From Sphingobacterium sp. lm-10 (GTDB taxonomy: Bacteria; Bacteroidota; Bacteroidia; Sphingobacteriales; Sphingobacteriaceae): a stretch of DNA of 64,000 nt. Where the stretch lies: positions 62,001 through 126,000 of the forward strand of contig NZ_JAMJWC010000002.1 of assembly GCF_023554555.1 (NCBI RefSeq), given 5' to 3'. Below the pieces are notes generated by a model, which was given only the letters and a program-made list of their open reading frames with translations, made no database searches and was not told the origin of the DNA. The position numbers were made by a program, and so were the translations under genes. The stretch's first letter is position 1, and every line of letters starts with the position of its first letter. Shown here piece after piece: positions 26,812 to 37,040 of this stretch.

Positions 26812-27870
26812 TTAGCCTCCGCGCTCTTGCATTTGCTGCTGTAGAGTTTGTTGTTTTAATGATAATCGCTTATTCGCTTTATACACTTTTACGGCCGAAA
26901 GAAAATACACCAAAAGCAACGGGCCAAATACCAAACCTAAAAGCCCAAATAGCGGGATACCAATAATTACCCCCACGACTGTAATGATCGGGTGAATGTC
27001 TCCCATTCGCTTTGCAATGATGAACCTCAAAACATTATCTATATTAATCACCAGTCCGAATCCCCAGATCAGCAATCCGATGGGCTGCCAGGTCATTCCC
27101 TGAGAAAACATAATCACTGCCGCCGGCACAAATATCAGGGGAGGGCCTAACAACGGGACGAAGGATAATATAGCGGTAATCACCCCCCAAAAGAAAGGGT
27201 CGGATGCCCCAAATATATAAAAACCTACACTCAAACAGGCCCCCTGTACAATGGCAATTAAGGTTTGGCCAACGACGTTTGCATACGTCACATTTTTAAA
27301 CTCCTCTGCTAGAACGCCAGCGTTAGAATCATCAAATGGCAAGTAAAAACGTAGTGCCTGTTCGAAACCTTTGTAGCCGACAAACATAAAGTAAAGTATA
27401 AAATACATCACGGTAATTTCCAGAAACAGATTCGCGGCACCGCCAAGTGTATTGGTCAACAAGCCTCCTACATAGGATGAACTGGCTTCTAACTGCTTTT
27501 CTATGAAATCAGGCTGACCCAATTTGTCTCCAGCAAATTGCTTGATGGCACTGACCAAATTATTAATCCATTCTGGATCGCGTTGTAATTCAATCGCTTT
27601 TGAAAATAGCATTTTTCCTATTCCGTAGATAGGCAGGACAATAATTAAGATGGAGATAATAATAATGAAAAGCGATGATGCTGGTTTTGGCCATTTCCAC
27701 CGCTCTATTAAAAAGATGTTGAGTTGCCGAAAGAGCGTATACATCAGCATAGTACCCAAAAATGCACCAAATAATCCTCGTGTAGCATGTAGAATAATAG
27801 CCCCTAATACTAGGACAATAATTAGGATAATAATATTGCGCTCTTTCTGAGAAAAAACTGGATTTTCCAT
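26812..27870 (-). CDS. AI-2E family transporter (PerM-like)
   Basis: 352-aa integral membrane protein with about eight hydrophobic helices and a central soluble segment. The C-terminal part has the family-typical GVIIGIPLFGLLGLVFGPLL. Members include autoinducer-2 exporters and Na+/H+-type permeases, and the substrate is unknown. A Gln-rich tail ends the protein. Its stop lies 5 bp from the convergent hemW stop, with no room for a separate terminator. Confidence 0.88.
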   Translation of the reverse strand: MENPVFSQKERNIIILIIVLVLGAIILHATRGLFGAFLGTMLMYTLFRQLNIFLIERWKWPKPASSLFIIIISILIIVLPIYGIGKMLFSKAIELQRDPEWINNLVSAIKQFAGDKLGQPDFIEKQLEASSSYVGGLLTNTLGGAANLFLEITVMYFILYFMFVGYKGFEQALRFYLPFDDSNAGVLAEEFKNVTYANVVGQTLIAIVQGACLSVGFYIFGASDPFFWGVITAILSFVPLLGPPLIFVPAAVIMFSQGMTWQPIGLLIWGFGLVINIDNVLRFIIAKRMGDIHPIITVVGVIIGIPLFGLLGLVFGPLLLVYFLSAVKVYKANKRLSLKQQTLQQQMQERGG

Positions 27871-27914
27871 GTTTAGAAAAAAAAATTATGGTTTGAAATC
27901 AGTATAACAGCGCT

Positions 27915-28685
27915 TTAAAAATTTGGTTTGCGCTTAGTGAGAAATGCATCGACCCCTTCATGAAAATCAGGCGTTCCGAAACTCTCGCCGAACGATCGGA
28001 TCTCCTCCTCATACCCATCTGTATCCTTACCCAACCCTGCATTTACTGCCTTAATGGCTGCCGCAATAGCATGAGCAGATTTTCCGTACATTTTTTTCAG
28101 CAGATCTGTCGTTTTGCTTATTAGTTCATCTGAATTTGTGGTATAATTAACCAATCCCCATTGATTAGCATCCTCCGCATCAATCATTTCTCCACTCAGA
28201 ATCATCTCTAAAGCTTTACCACGGCCTACCAATTGCGTCAAACGTTGTGTGCCGCCATATCCTGGAATCAATCCGAGTGAGACTTCAGGAAGACCCATTT
28301 TTGCAGAATTCGATGCTACACGCATATGACAGGCTAAAGCCAGCTCTAAACCTCCCCCCAAGGCATAACCATTAATCGCTGCGATTACTGGCTTGGGAAA
28401 AGTGTAAATGCGATTCATCACTCCATGTCCCCATTTGGCGAGTGCCATTCCCTCTTCCGTGCTGTATTTCATGAATTCTTTAATGTCAGCACCTGCTACA
28501 AACGCTTTCTCTCCAGCACCCGTGATAATCACGCCTCTGATGTCGGTGTTGCTGAGCAGTTCATGTTGAAAAGCATGTTCAATCTCTTCCAGCGTCTCCC
28601 TGTTTAGAGCATTGAGGTATTTGGGCCGATCGATTTCTAATAATGCGGTCTGATCAAGTAATTGGATTTTGATGTTGTTATACAT
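27915..28685 (-). CDS. Enoyl-CoA hydratase/isomerase family protein
   Basis: 256-aa crotonase-fold enzyme. The oxyanion-hole segments AGADIKEF and NGYALGGGLELALAC are intact, and Glu in LPEVSLGLIPGYGGTQRL occupies a catalytic position. Likely hydrates trans-2-enoyl-CoA in fatty- or amino-acid breakdown, though crotonase homologues have diverse reactions. It lies 12 bp after the DUF5686 gene. Confidence 0.92.
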   Translation of the reverse strand: MYNNIKIQLLDQTALLEIDRPKYLNALNRETLEEIEHAFQHELLSNTDIRGVIITGAGEKAFVAGADIKEFMKYSTEEGMALAKWGHGVMNRIYTFPKPVIAAINGYALGGGLELALACHMRVASNSAKMGLPEVSLGLIPGYGGTQRLTQLVGRGKALEMILSGEMIDAEDANQWGLVNYTTNSDELISKTTDLLKKMYGKSAHAIAAAIKAVNAGLGKDTDGYEEEIRSFGESFGTPDFHEGVDAFLTKRKPNF

Positions 28686-28697
28686 AACTCGTCGGTT

Positions 28698-31217
28698 TTA
28701 AAAGTTTAGTGACAGCGATACGCGGTATCTATCTTGACTGATGTTTGGAAAGTCGCGGTGTGTGAGTCTTCTCACATATTCTACACGTAGCACGCGCAGT
28801 ATATTATCTATTCCTACTGACGCTTCCCAATAAGGCCTACCAAATAGGCTTCGCGTCAACGGGAAACCTTGAGCATCGGTATCAAATTCGACTACCTGAT
28901 CACTTCGCGCCGGATCATTTTGCGTACTCATACGGCCGTAAAACATTTGCGCGCCCCAGATCTCGCGTAATTTGAGCCTTCTCAGCAAAGGAATTTTATT
29001 GAAGATAAACCCATTCAGTGCATGTTCAAAACCGAACTTCACATATTCATCAGCCGCAAACTCCATACTGTTCATCAAATCATAGCGAATTTCGTGCCGT
29101 CCATCCAATTTTTGCCGCACATTCGGCATATGGAGCAACGTATAAGGCAATACACCCCAGATCTTACCTGCTGTGAAGGTCATATCGGCGAAGCCGAATT
29201 GATTTAAAAAGAAACGACGTGATGCCGATGCCTTAACCATATCGTACTCGTACGGTGCATCCAAAAATCCCTTCAACCCCTTGTTGTATTCCACCGTAAA
29301 AACAGGGTGCTGTTCTATGATGGTTCGTCGGGTTAGATTTCGATAGTAAAATCGTTCGTAAGGAGCCCATCTTAGGGTCACCTGTACATCATTTGTATTT
29401 ATATCTCGTACTGCCGTAGTAGGATCTCCTGAACTAATTAGTCGGAAGTCTCCTATTGTGCGTCGTCTAATATGACTAAAGGCGGTCTCTACCGAAAAAT
29501 GATTCCCAAACTCCACCATATGGCGCAAGCGGTATGCATCTGTCATGAACCATTTGGTTGGCCTATTTCTTCTAAAGGAATCGAAAAAACTATCGCCTCG
29601 CAAAAAACTAGGTTGACGCCCAGGTTCTAGGATATCGTGTTGGATAGAGCCTTCGACATAATGTGCTGGAAAGGTTGCAATATTTCGCCCATCTACAGAT
29701 ATGGCGGTACTCAAGTAATATTTTAGGTCATTGTCGCGGGTGCCGTAGGCTAGATATCCTTCCACATACATCTTCTCGGAAAGCAATGGCGTTGTTCTCC
29801 CACCTAATCGAATCCGGTTTCCTTCTATATTATTACGACTATAGGTGTACTCCAACGGCCCTAATTCAAATGCATTTAGGTTGTAATAGCCTTGAGCAAT
29901 CAGATACCCCAATGCCAACGTAGAGCGAAAAGTGGGATCCCTTTTAAGTCTATTTATATTTTCATACGTATTTCGCTCAAAAACAGAAAGAGGCACCGGA
30001 CGATTCGGAATAAATGTGCTAACATCGGGTAAGACTTCGACAGGCGGTCCACTAAAAAGACTAATATCAATTGGGCTATACAAATCGTAATCACGATGCA
30101 CACTCATCCGCTCGCCATACATCGCTTGATTATTCTCCGAACCAAAGGAGACCGCAACGTGCGTACTATCTAGCAACATCACACCGTCGCGTGGAGAATA
30201 ATTCAATCGAAGATCTACCGCACTTATCCAATTAAGATTGGCAGAGGTGCCAATATGCAACTCCGCACGCTTTACCGCATAAGAACCATCCATAGCCACT
30301 TGCAACTTCCCCCGAAACAATAAATCTTTCTCATTGCGCGGCACAAACTCCAGCTCCATAAACTTTCCATGTTCATTGGTAACTGTATCTATTAAAAAAT
30401 ATTTGTAAAAGACCTTCCCATTATCCGCAATCGGACTTAAGAACAGCTTATCCAACATGAAAATACTTTCATCGTAAATATCGATGGGTTGCAAGACGTA
30501 GTTGATGTAAGACTGGATGTTCGGGTTGTTTACATATCGTTGATCAAACTCAGTTTTGACCTGATGATCAATGCGCCGTTTAGAACGAGACGGATCTCGT
30601 TGGCTATATACCCTAGCTAGGTTTTCTTCCTGATAAATACCCAGCACTTCCTTACCAACTAATGTTAATGTATCCAGGTTGTCGGTCGGGAAGTTCACCA
30701 TAGACAAAGTGCGCTTCAAGAGTTTTGGAGGGTCTACAATGCCGATCTTTATTTTATCGTATTGTTCGAACTGTATACTAGCATTCCCAGATAAGCGATT
30801 TTGTGATTTGTAACGGATGACGGAGTCGATCAACTCCACAGCGGGATTATCTCTATTCGAATATTTTCTACTTACCCTTACGGTAATGCCTTCGATGAGC
30901 GTACCTTCGGGGCGCATGGAGATCATGTTTGGTGCTTGTTCGGTAATGCGTACCATCTTTGTAGCGTAGCCAATAGAGGTAAGTTCTACCTGTGCATAGG
31001 GTCGATCAAGCACTAACACAAACTGCCCTACAGAGTCTGTCGACGTGCCAGTACTGCTACCCAATACACGGACGGAAACACCCATTAATCGACTGTCTGT
31101 ATCTTCGTCCACGACCACACCTTGTATTCTATGTTGGCCAAGTAGTACTACAGGTGCTAAAAAAGATGTCAGGAAAAGTAGGTATATAAATCTAATCGCT
31201 AAAGCCCCTATAGTCAT
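28698..31217 (-). CDS. DUF5686 outer-membrane protein with carboxypeptidase-like domain
   Basis: 839-aa envelope protein. Signal peptide, then a carboxypeptidase regulatory-like Ig domain (IQGVVVDEDTDSRLMGVSVRV, about 30-115), then a long region with the DUF5686 hallmarks (LFLSPIADNGKVFYKYFLIDT; EFVPRN.KDLLFRGKLQV) ending in barrel-like strands and a terminal aromatic (SLSLNF). The function is unknown; such proteins are common in Bacteroidota outer membranes. A -7-like TATCTTTA lies at 31240-31247. Confidence 0.85.
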   Translation of the reverse strand: MTIGALAIRFIYLLFLTSFLAPVVLLGQHRIQGVVVDEDTDSRLMGVSVRVLGSSTGTSTDSVGQFVLVLDRPYAQVELTSIGYATKMVRITEQAPNMISMRPEGTLIEGITVRVSRKYSNRDNPAVELIDSVIRYKSQNRLSGNASIQFEQYDKIKIGIVDPPKLLKRTLSMVNFPTDNLDTLTLVGKEVLGIYQEENLARVYSQRDPSRSKRRIDHQVKTEFDQRYVNNPNIQSYINYVLQPIDIYDESIFMLDKLFLSPIADNGKVFYKYFLIDTVTNEHGKFMELEFVPRNEKDLLFRGKLQVAMDGSYAVKRAELHIGTSANLNWISAVDLRLNYSPRDGVMLLDSTHVAVSFGSENNQAMYGERMSVHRDYDLYSPIDISLFSGPPVEVLPDVSTFIPNRPVPLSVFERNTYENINRLKRDPTFRSTLALGYLIAQGYYNLNAFELGPLEYTYSRNNIEGNRIRLGGRTTPLLSEKMYVEGYLAYGTRDNDLKYYLSTAISVDGRNIATFPAHYVEGSIQHDILEPGRQPSFLRGDSFFDSFRRNRPTKWFMTDAYRLRHMVEFGNHFSVETAFSHIRRRTIGDFRLISSGDPTTAVRDINTNDVQVTLRWAPYERFYYRNLTRRTIIEQHPVFTVEYNKGLKGFLDAPYEYDMVKASASRRFFLNQFGFADMTFTAGKIWGVLPYTLLHMPNVRQKLDGRHEIRYDLMNSMEFAADEYVKFGFEHALNGFIFNKIPLLRRLKLREIWGAQMFYGRMSTQNDPARSDQVVEFDTDAQGFPLTRSLFGRPYWEASVGIDNILRVLRVEYVRRLTHRDFPNISQDRYRVSLSLNF

Positions 31218-31321
31218 GTTTCATCTATGCTCACTCTGATAAAGATACAATTTGTTCGCAGAGTTAATCGCTTACAGAGGAAAAACTTATTCCTTTGTTA
31301 ACGTTAGATTATGATCCTTAT

Positions 31322-32716
31322 TTACAACAGGTTGATAAGCCAATCCGGATAGATTCCTACGGCTAAAGTTAAAAGGATGGATACCGTGAAGATGATTTGA
31401 AAATTTAAGGGCACCTTAATCGAAGAAGAATCTGCTTCGACATCGGCGGATTTGAAGTACAAATGTACCACCACACGCAGGTAGTAGAACACACCAATGA
31501 CCGCATTTACCGCTGCCAGAACTAACAATAAAGTATGGTAACTTTCCATTACTCGGCCAAACATCATGAACTTCCCGATAAATCCGGCTGTAAGCGGAAT
31601 ACCAGCCAATGATAGCATGGCTACGGTGAGCACAAAGGCCAGAAACGGATTTTGCTTTGCCAATCCATTGAAAGATTCAAACTGATCCGTACCGATTTGT
31701 CTTTTCACCAAAATTAATGCCGCAAATGCGACCACAGAAGCCAGTGAATAGGCTAGACCATAGGTTAAGATCGCTGCGGGGGAAAGGGTTCCTATAGAAA
31801 GAATAGCAAATAACATATAACCAGCATGTGCGATACTGGAATAGGCCAGCATACGCTTGAAGCTAGATTGTACTAAAGCAGATATATTGCCCACGAAAAG
31901 CGTAATGATCGCGATAGTGAGCAGCAACGGCTCCCAAAAACTGTCTAATGGCACCATAACCATAGAAAATAAACGAAGGAAACCGGCAAAGGAAGCCACC
32001 TTCACTACGGTACTCATGTAAGCCGTAATCAGAATGGGTGATCCATCGTACACATCTGGGGTCCAGAAATGAAATGGAGCGGCACCTACCTTGAAACAGA
32101 GGCCAACTAGCATCAATAATATCCCGCCAAAGAATAAAGGTGAGATCTGATGATCGGGCGTAGTACGTACGTAGCGTTGCAGCTCTCCCAAATCAAATGA
32201 ACCAGTAGCACCGTACATCAGCGTAATACCAAAAAGTAAAAATCCGGTAGAGAAAGCACCCATTAAAAAGTATTTCAATGCGGCTTCATTGGATAAACGA
32301 TCTCGCTTACGGATGCCGACCAAGATATATAGCGCCACAGACATGACCTCAATACCGATAAAGAGAATAGCAAAATTGTGATATGAACACACCAGCAAGG
32401 CACCTACTAAAGAGAATAAAATCAACGCATAATACTCGGCTACGTTCTCACTGATCGCTTTGAAATAGGCTTTAGAAAGGGATAAGACTAAGCCAGCAAT
32501 AAATATACATAATATGGAAAACGCGATCGCATAACGATCGAACAGCACCATGCCACTGTACTGCGGCACCGCTACCTGATCCCAGCCATACCATTCGAAA
32601 CCGACGGCTAATGCTAAGCCAGCTAAGGTGACCGGCAATAACGCCGTTCTGGCCTTAAATAGTCCTAAGTACAAAAGCAGTATTGCCAATAATGAAAGCG
32701 TGATAATTGCACCCAT
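31322..32716 (-). CDS. nuoN: NADH-quinone oxidoreductase subunit N
   Basis: 464-aa antiporter-like membrane subunit of complex I with about 14 helices. TM5 lysine/glutamate region IGIEVMSVALYILVG and central FKVGAAPFHFWTPDVY are present. I start at ATG 32716 (MGAIITLSLLA). The frame is open to 32821, but that extension overlaps nuoM and is not membrane-like. Last gene of the nuo operon. About 100 bp separates it from the DUF5686 gene, with no strong terminator seen. Confidence 0.95.
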   Translation of the reverse strand: MGAIITLSLLAILLLYLGLFKARTALLPVTLAGLALAVGFEWYGWDQVAVPQYSGMVLFDRYAIAFSILCIFIAGLVLSLSKAYFKAISENVAEYYALILFSLVGALLVCSYHNFAILFIGIEVMSVALYILVGIRKRDRLSNEAALKYFLMGAFSTGFLLFGITLMYGATGSFDLGELQRYVRTTPDHQISPLFFGGILLMLVGLCFKVGAAPFHFWTPDVYDGSPILITAYMSTVVKVASFAGFLRLFSMVMVPLDSFWEPLLLTIAIITLFVGNISALVQSSFKRMLAYSSIAHAGYMLFAILSIGTLSPAAILTYGLAYSLASVVAFAALILVKRQIGTDQFESFNGLAKQNPFLAFVLTVAMLSLAGIPLTAGFIGKFMMFGRVMESYHTLLLVLAAVNAVIGVFYYLRVVVHLYFKSADVEADSSSIKVPLNFQIIFTVSILLTLAVGIYPDWLINLL

Positions 32717-32735
32717 AATGTATGTTGGTATTAAG

Positions 32736-34196
32736 CTATGCTGTTCTAAATGAAATTTGCTGTAATAACTCCTGTATTGCTGGCTCTGATAATTGTAGTA
32801 GGTAGTTTGGCAACACGCCAATCAGTATGACCAAGACGACCAAAATTCCGAGCACGAGCAGGTCGGTACTCTTTACATCCCGAATGGATTCCCATTGTGT
32901 CTGTAACTCGCCAAGCATGGTCTTCTGGTATAGCCTAAGCATATAGACTGCGCCTAAGATCAGCGTTAGCCCACCGAAAACTGCATACCAAAGACCGTAC
33001 CCCTCCGCTCCGAACAATCCTTTCAACAAAAGAAATTCTCCGATAAAACCGTGCGTTAAGGGCAAGCCAACGGCCCCCATCACGAGAATTAAAAATGCTA
33101 TAGCCAGTTTAGGCGTGCGCGCAGCTAATCCACCCAGCGCCGATAAGCTTCTGCTTCCCGTACGGCGCTCTATCAAGTCGATTACAAAAAATAAGCCTAC
33201 CGCAGAGATACCATGATTGATCATCTGTATCATCGCTCCCTGCAATCCGTCGATTGTTAAAGAAAACACGCCTCCGGCAATCAGGCCGACGTGGGCAATG
33301 GAAGAATAGGCGATCAAACGTTTCGCATCATCTTGCCGAAAGGCAATGACGGAAGCATAAACAATCCCTACTACACAAAGAATCATCACCAGTGTACCGT
33401 ATTCCGCGACGCCCAAAGGTGCTATCGGCAGTAACCATCGTAATAAGCCGAAGATTCCCATTTTTAACATAATGCCAGACAAGAGCATCGTTCCTGCGGC
33501 AGGTGCCTGCACGTAGGTGTTTGGCTGCCAAGTATGAAATGGGATAATAGGAATCTTAATAGCGAATGCGAGAAAGAATGCCCAGAACACCCAATGTTGT
33601 ACCTCCTCATTAAGATTCAGCGCTGCAAATGCTGTCCATTCGAAACTATGCGTCGGCGTCTGTTGATACAGGTATAGTATACCAATCAACATCAGAATAC
33701 TTCCGGCAAATGTGTAGATAAAAAACTTGAGGTTGGTGGCGATACGATCACCGCTGCCCCACAGGGCACAGATAAAGTAAATCGGAATTAAGGCAATCTC
33801 CCATCCGACATAAAATGAAAATGCATCCAGTGCTGTAAACACAAGCAATAGACCAACCTGCATAAACAACACTAAAGCATAAAAATTACCTTTGAAGCGC
33901 TTTTGATCGACCGTGGCAATAATTAACGGAATCAGCCCATTGGTCAACAAAACCAATGGCAAGCTTATACCATCCAAGCCGATATGAAAATTGACGTTCA
34001 ACCGTTCTATCCACACCCACATCTGCTCAAACTGTATTCCGGCTTGTGGATCAAAACGCAGTAAAAAAGGTACGGTAAGCCCGACATTAATTAAGGATAG
34101 CAAAAGTGCCACCCACTTAGCACGATCCGAACGCACAAAGAATAGAGCAATAGCACTTAATAAAGGGATTAGCAACAGCGAAAAAAGGTTGTCCAT
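32736..34196 (-). CDS. nuoM: NADH-quinone oxidoreductase subunit M
   Basis: 486-aa proton-pumping antiporter-like subunit. Key features are NGLIPLI and YVGWEIALIPIYFI in the N-terminal half, FAIKIPIIPFHTWQPNTY (broken-helix Lys/His) and AYSSIAHVGLIAGG. It lies 11 bp after nuoL and 19 bp before nuoN. Confidence 0.96.
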   Translation of the reverse strand: MDNLFSLLLIPLLSAIALFFVRSDRAKWVALLLSLINVGLTVPFLLRFDPQAGIQFEQMWVWIERLNVNFHIGLDGISLPLVLLTNGLIPLIIATVDQKRFKGNFYALVLFMQVGLLLVFTALDAFSFYVGWEIALIPIYFICALWGSGDRIATNLKFFIYTFAGSILMLIGILYLYQQTPTHSFEWTAFAALNLNEEVQHWVFWAFFLAFAIKIPIIPFHTWQPNTYVQAPAAGTMLLSGIMLKMGIFGLLRWLLPIAPLGVAEYGTLVMILCVVGIVYASVIAFRQDDAKRLIAYSSIAHVGLIAGGVFSLTIDGLQGAMIQMINHGISAVGLFFVIDLIERRTGSRSLSALGGLAARTPKLAIAFLILVMGAVGLPLTHGFIGEFLLLKGLFGAEGYGLWYAVFGGLTLILGAVYMLRLYQKTMLGELQTQWESIRDVKSTDLLVLGILVVLVILIGVLPNYLLQLSEPAIQELLQQISFRTA

Positions 34197-34207
34197 GAAT
34201 TCTTAGG

Positions 34208-36136
34208 TTATCTTTCTATTAATTGTGCAATAAAGCCGTACAACATGATGCCTGCCACGCCCAACACCATCATGAATATATAAAAACTAACGTGTCCGGT
34301 TTGCAAATGCCTGATGCCGTTTCCAGCCGACAAAAACACTTTACCCACGCCGTTTACCAAGCCGTCTACCAGCTTTACGTCTGCTTTCTTAAATGTGCTC
34401 GCCAGACCGTTTAGCGGTTTGGTGATAAGCAGCTCATAAGTTTCATCTACATATAGCTTGTGATAGGACAGTTTATATAACAATCCGCGATCCTGCTCGG
34501 CCTTTTCGGCACGTGGAGTTGACTTCACGTATCGCCTATAAGCTATTGCAGCCATTGCAATCGCTGCGACAGTAGATACCGCCATAAGTAGATATTCCGT
34601 CGTATGGTCTAAACTAAAAGGCACCGATAGTGCTGTTGAGTCGGCAAAGACGGGACTCAAGAAGTTGGCTAGCCAATGATGTCCATGCAAAGCCTCTGGC
34701 ACATTCAATGCGCCACCTATTACGGATAGCATCGCTAACACGATCAGGGCTGCCGTCATTGGCCAGGGAGATTCATGCAAATGGCTTTTTTGTGATTCTG
34801 TACCACGGAAACTGCCAGAAAAAGTCATAAACAATAAGCGAAACATATAGAATGCTGTCATTAATGCACCCGCCAAGCCTAACACCCAAAAGAGTGGATT
34901 TTCGACGAAGGCATAAGCCAAGATTTCATCTTTGGAGAAAAATCCTGCGAAAGGAGGAATGCCCGCAATCGCAATTGTACCGATTAGCATCGTGGCGAAG
35001 GTAACTGGTAAGGCTTTGCGCAACCCGCCCATCTTCCGCATATCCTGCTCGTCGCTCATCGCATGGATCACAGATCCCGCACCAAGAAACAATAGCGCTT
35101 TGAAGAAAGCGTGCGTCAATACGTGAAAAAATGCTCCGGTAAAAGCACCTACCCCTAGTCCTAGAAACATATATCCTAATTGCGATACGGTAGAATAGGC
35201 CAATACTTTCTTAATATCGTTTTGGGTAAGCGCAATAAATGCCGCTACGACAGCGGTAGCCACACCGATGATGGCAATCACTTGCATCGTGATGGGCGAT
35301 AGTGTGAACATAATATTGGATCGGGCAATCATGTAGATTCCGGCCGTAACCATCGTGGCTGCGTGAATCAATGCAGAAACAGGCGTTGGCCCTGCCATCG
35401 CATCAGGCAACCAGGTAAAGAGTGGAATCTGTGCGGACTTACCCGTTGCCGCCACAAAAAGTAATAAGGTAATGATCAACAAGGTGCTGTCACCAGAAAC
35501 CATCAACTTAGCTTGTCCTAGTACACCAGCGAATTCCAAAGTACCAAAGTGAGCAATCATAAAGAACAGCGCTATTAAAAAGCCCAGATCGCCAATGCGA
35601 TTCATCACAAAAGCTTTTTTTGCTGCCTTAGCATAGTTCGTATTTTTATACCAGAACCCAATCAATAGGTAGGAACAAAGGCCTACGCCTTCCCATCCGA
35701 TAAACATCACCAAATAATTGGATCCTAATACCAGCAACAGCATGAAAAAGATAAACAAGTTCAGGTAGCTGAAGAATTTAGCAAATCCAGGATCTTTATG
35801 CATGTACGACGTGGAATACAGGTGAATTAGAAAACCAATTCCAGTGACAATTAAGAGCATGATGGCACTTAATGGATCGACTAAAAAGCGAAAAGAGACC
35901 TGAAAGTCGGAAACAGAAATCCAGGTAAATAGCTCCTGAGTTATCTCACCTGTGCCTCCAACCATCCGAGCGCTATATACATTGGAGAAGAGTGCCACAC
36001 TAGCTATGAATGCGGCGAGTACCGTGCCACAGCCAACTAAGCTCACCAGCCAGTGCGGAAGGTAATTTCGCAACGCCCCGATGAATACGAAGCCCAATAA
36101 AGGCAGCAAGGGCACTATCCAAATCAATTCGTTCAT
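34208..36136 (-). CDS. nuoL: NADH-quinone oxidoreductase subunit L
   Basis: 642-aa largest antiporter-like subunit of complex I. Motifs include FIGWEGVGLCSYLLIGFW, QIPLFTWLPDAMAGPTPVSALIHAATMV and VLAYSTVSQLGYM, and the C-terminal lateral helix region is present. A 60-bp gap separates it from nuoK, larger than other gaps in the operon. No internal promoter is evident there. Confidence 0.96.
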   Translation of the reverse strand: MNELIWIVPLLPLLGFVFIGALRNYLPHWLVSLVGCGTVLAAFIASVALFSNVYSARMVGGTGEITQELFTWISVSDFQVSFRFLVDPLSAIMLLIVTGIGFLIHLYSTSYMHKDPGFAKFFSYLNLFIFFMLLLVLGSNYLVMFIGWEGVGLCSYLLIGFWYKNTNYAKAAKKAFVMNRIGDLGFLIALFFMIAHFGTLEFAGVLGQAKLMVSGDSTLLIITLLLFVAATGKSAQIPLFTWLPDAMAGPTPVSALIHAATMVTAGIYMIARSNIMFTLSPITMQVIAIIGVATAVVAAFIALTQNDIKKVLAYSTVSQLGYMFLGLGVGAFTGAFFHVLTHAFFKALLFLGAGSVIHAMSDEQDMRKMGGLRKALPVTFATMLIGTIAIAGIPPFAGFFSKDEILAYAFVENPLFWVLGLAGALMTAFYMFRLLFMTFSGSFRGTESQKSHLHESPWPMTAALIVLAMLSVIGGALNVPEALHGHHWLANFLSPVFADSTALSVPFSLDHTTEYLLMAVSTVAAIAMAAIAYRRYVKSTPRAEKAEQDRGLLYKLSYHKLYVDETYELLITKPLNGLASTFKKADVKLVDGLVNGVGKVFLSAGNGIRHLQTGHVSFYIFMMVLGVAGIMLYGFIAQLIER

Positions 36137-36196
36137 ACGCGGTTATTTTTTCTATTCAAGTTTATGTTCTTGGGTTAGCAGAGTATTTTGTGGCTT

Positions 36197-36526
36197 CTAA
36201 AAGCGCAGTTTGGTCAATGAATCAATATCAAGCGATTTGGTATTGCGATACACCATAATCACGATAGCGAGTCCGACAGCCACTTCCGCCGCCGCCAGCG
36301 CCATGATGAAAAATACGAATACCTGACCAGCAGGATCAGCATGATGTGCAGAGAATGCGGCCAGTAGCAGATTCACGGCATTGAGCATTAACTCGATAGA
36401 CATCATAATAATAATGACATTTCTTCTGGTCAACACACCGATTACGCCGATCGCGAAGATGGTACTACAGAATATCAAATAGTGCTGTAAGGGAATTCCT
36501 TGGAGCTGAGAGACCATATTATCCAT
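36197..36526 (-). CDS. nuoK: NADH-quinone oxidoreductase subunit K
   Basis: 109-aa three-helix membrane subunit. The conserved glutamates lie in MMSIELMLNAVNLLL (second helix) and in the third helix AAAEVAVGLAIV. Its start overlaps the end of nuoJ by 8 bp. Confidence 0.95.
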   Translation of the reverse strand: MDNMVSQLQGIPLQHYLIFCSTIFAIGVIGVLTRRNVIIIMMSIELMLNAVNLLLAAFSAHHADPAGQVFVFFIMALAAAEVAVGLAIVIMVYRNTKSLDIDSLTKLRF

Positions 36527-37028
36527 GTTGCTTCTTCACTCCTTTCTCGTGTTTGGCCAACAATACTGCACCAACCATGGCGGTTAGCAGCAGAATAGAA
36601 GACAGTTCAAAAGGTAGTAGAAATTCCCCAAAGAGTACTTTCCCCAAGTTTTCTACCAGCCCTATGTTTTCGTGTGGAGTGATGAGTATGTCATTGTGCT
36701 CTAAAGCGCGGAAGGCTCCTAAAAAGGTCGCTAATAAACACATTCCTGCGATTGTACCCATCACCTTCACCAAGGGAGATTTCATGGGTTCTGTATCTTT
36801 GTTCAGATTCAATAACATGAGCACAAAGAGAAATAATACCATAATGGCACCCATATAAACGATAAAGTTTACCACAGCCAGAAATTGGGCATTGAGCATG
36901 ATATAATGTACCGTAAACGTAAAAAACGTGATTACAAGGTACAGTACACTGTGCACGGGATTCTTCGTAAAAATGGTCATCAGTGAAAAGATCACGGATA
37001 GAAAAGCTACGAGATAAAAGAAAGACAT
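36519..37028 (-). CDS. nuoJ: NADH-quinone oxidoreductase subunit J
   Basis: 169-aa membrane subunit with five helices. The family segment VVNFIVYMGAIMVLFLFVLML (around the pi-bulge helix) is clear. It lies 12 bp after nuoI and overlaps nuoK. Confidence 0.95.
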   Translation of the reverse strand: MSFFYLVAFLSVIFSLMTIFTKNPVHSVLYLVITFFTFTVHYIMLNAQFLAVVNFIVYMGAIMVLFLFVLMLLNLNKDTEPMKSPLVKVMGTIAGMCLLATFLGAFRALEHNDILITPHENIGLVENLGKVLFGEFLLPFELSSILLLTAMVGAVLLAKHEKGVKKQHG

Positions 37029-37040
37029 CGGCTTATATAT

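Noticed and set aside
32717..32821. N-terminal extension of nuoN
   Set aside because: The extra 35 residues overlap nuoM and are polar and Tyr/Gln-rich. The family N-terminus begins at 32716.
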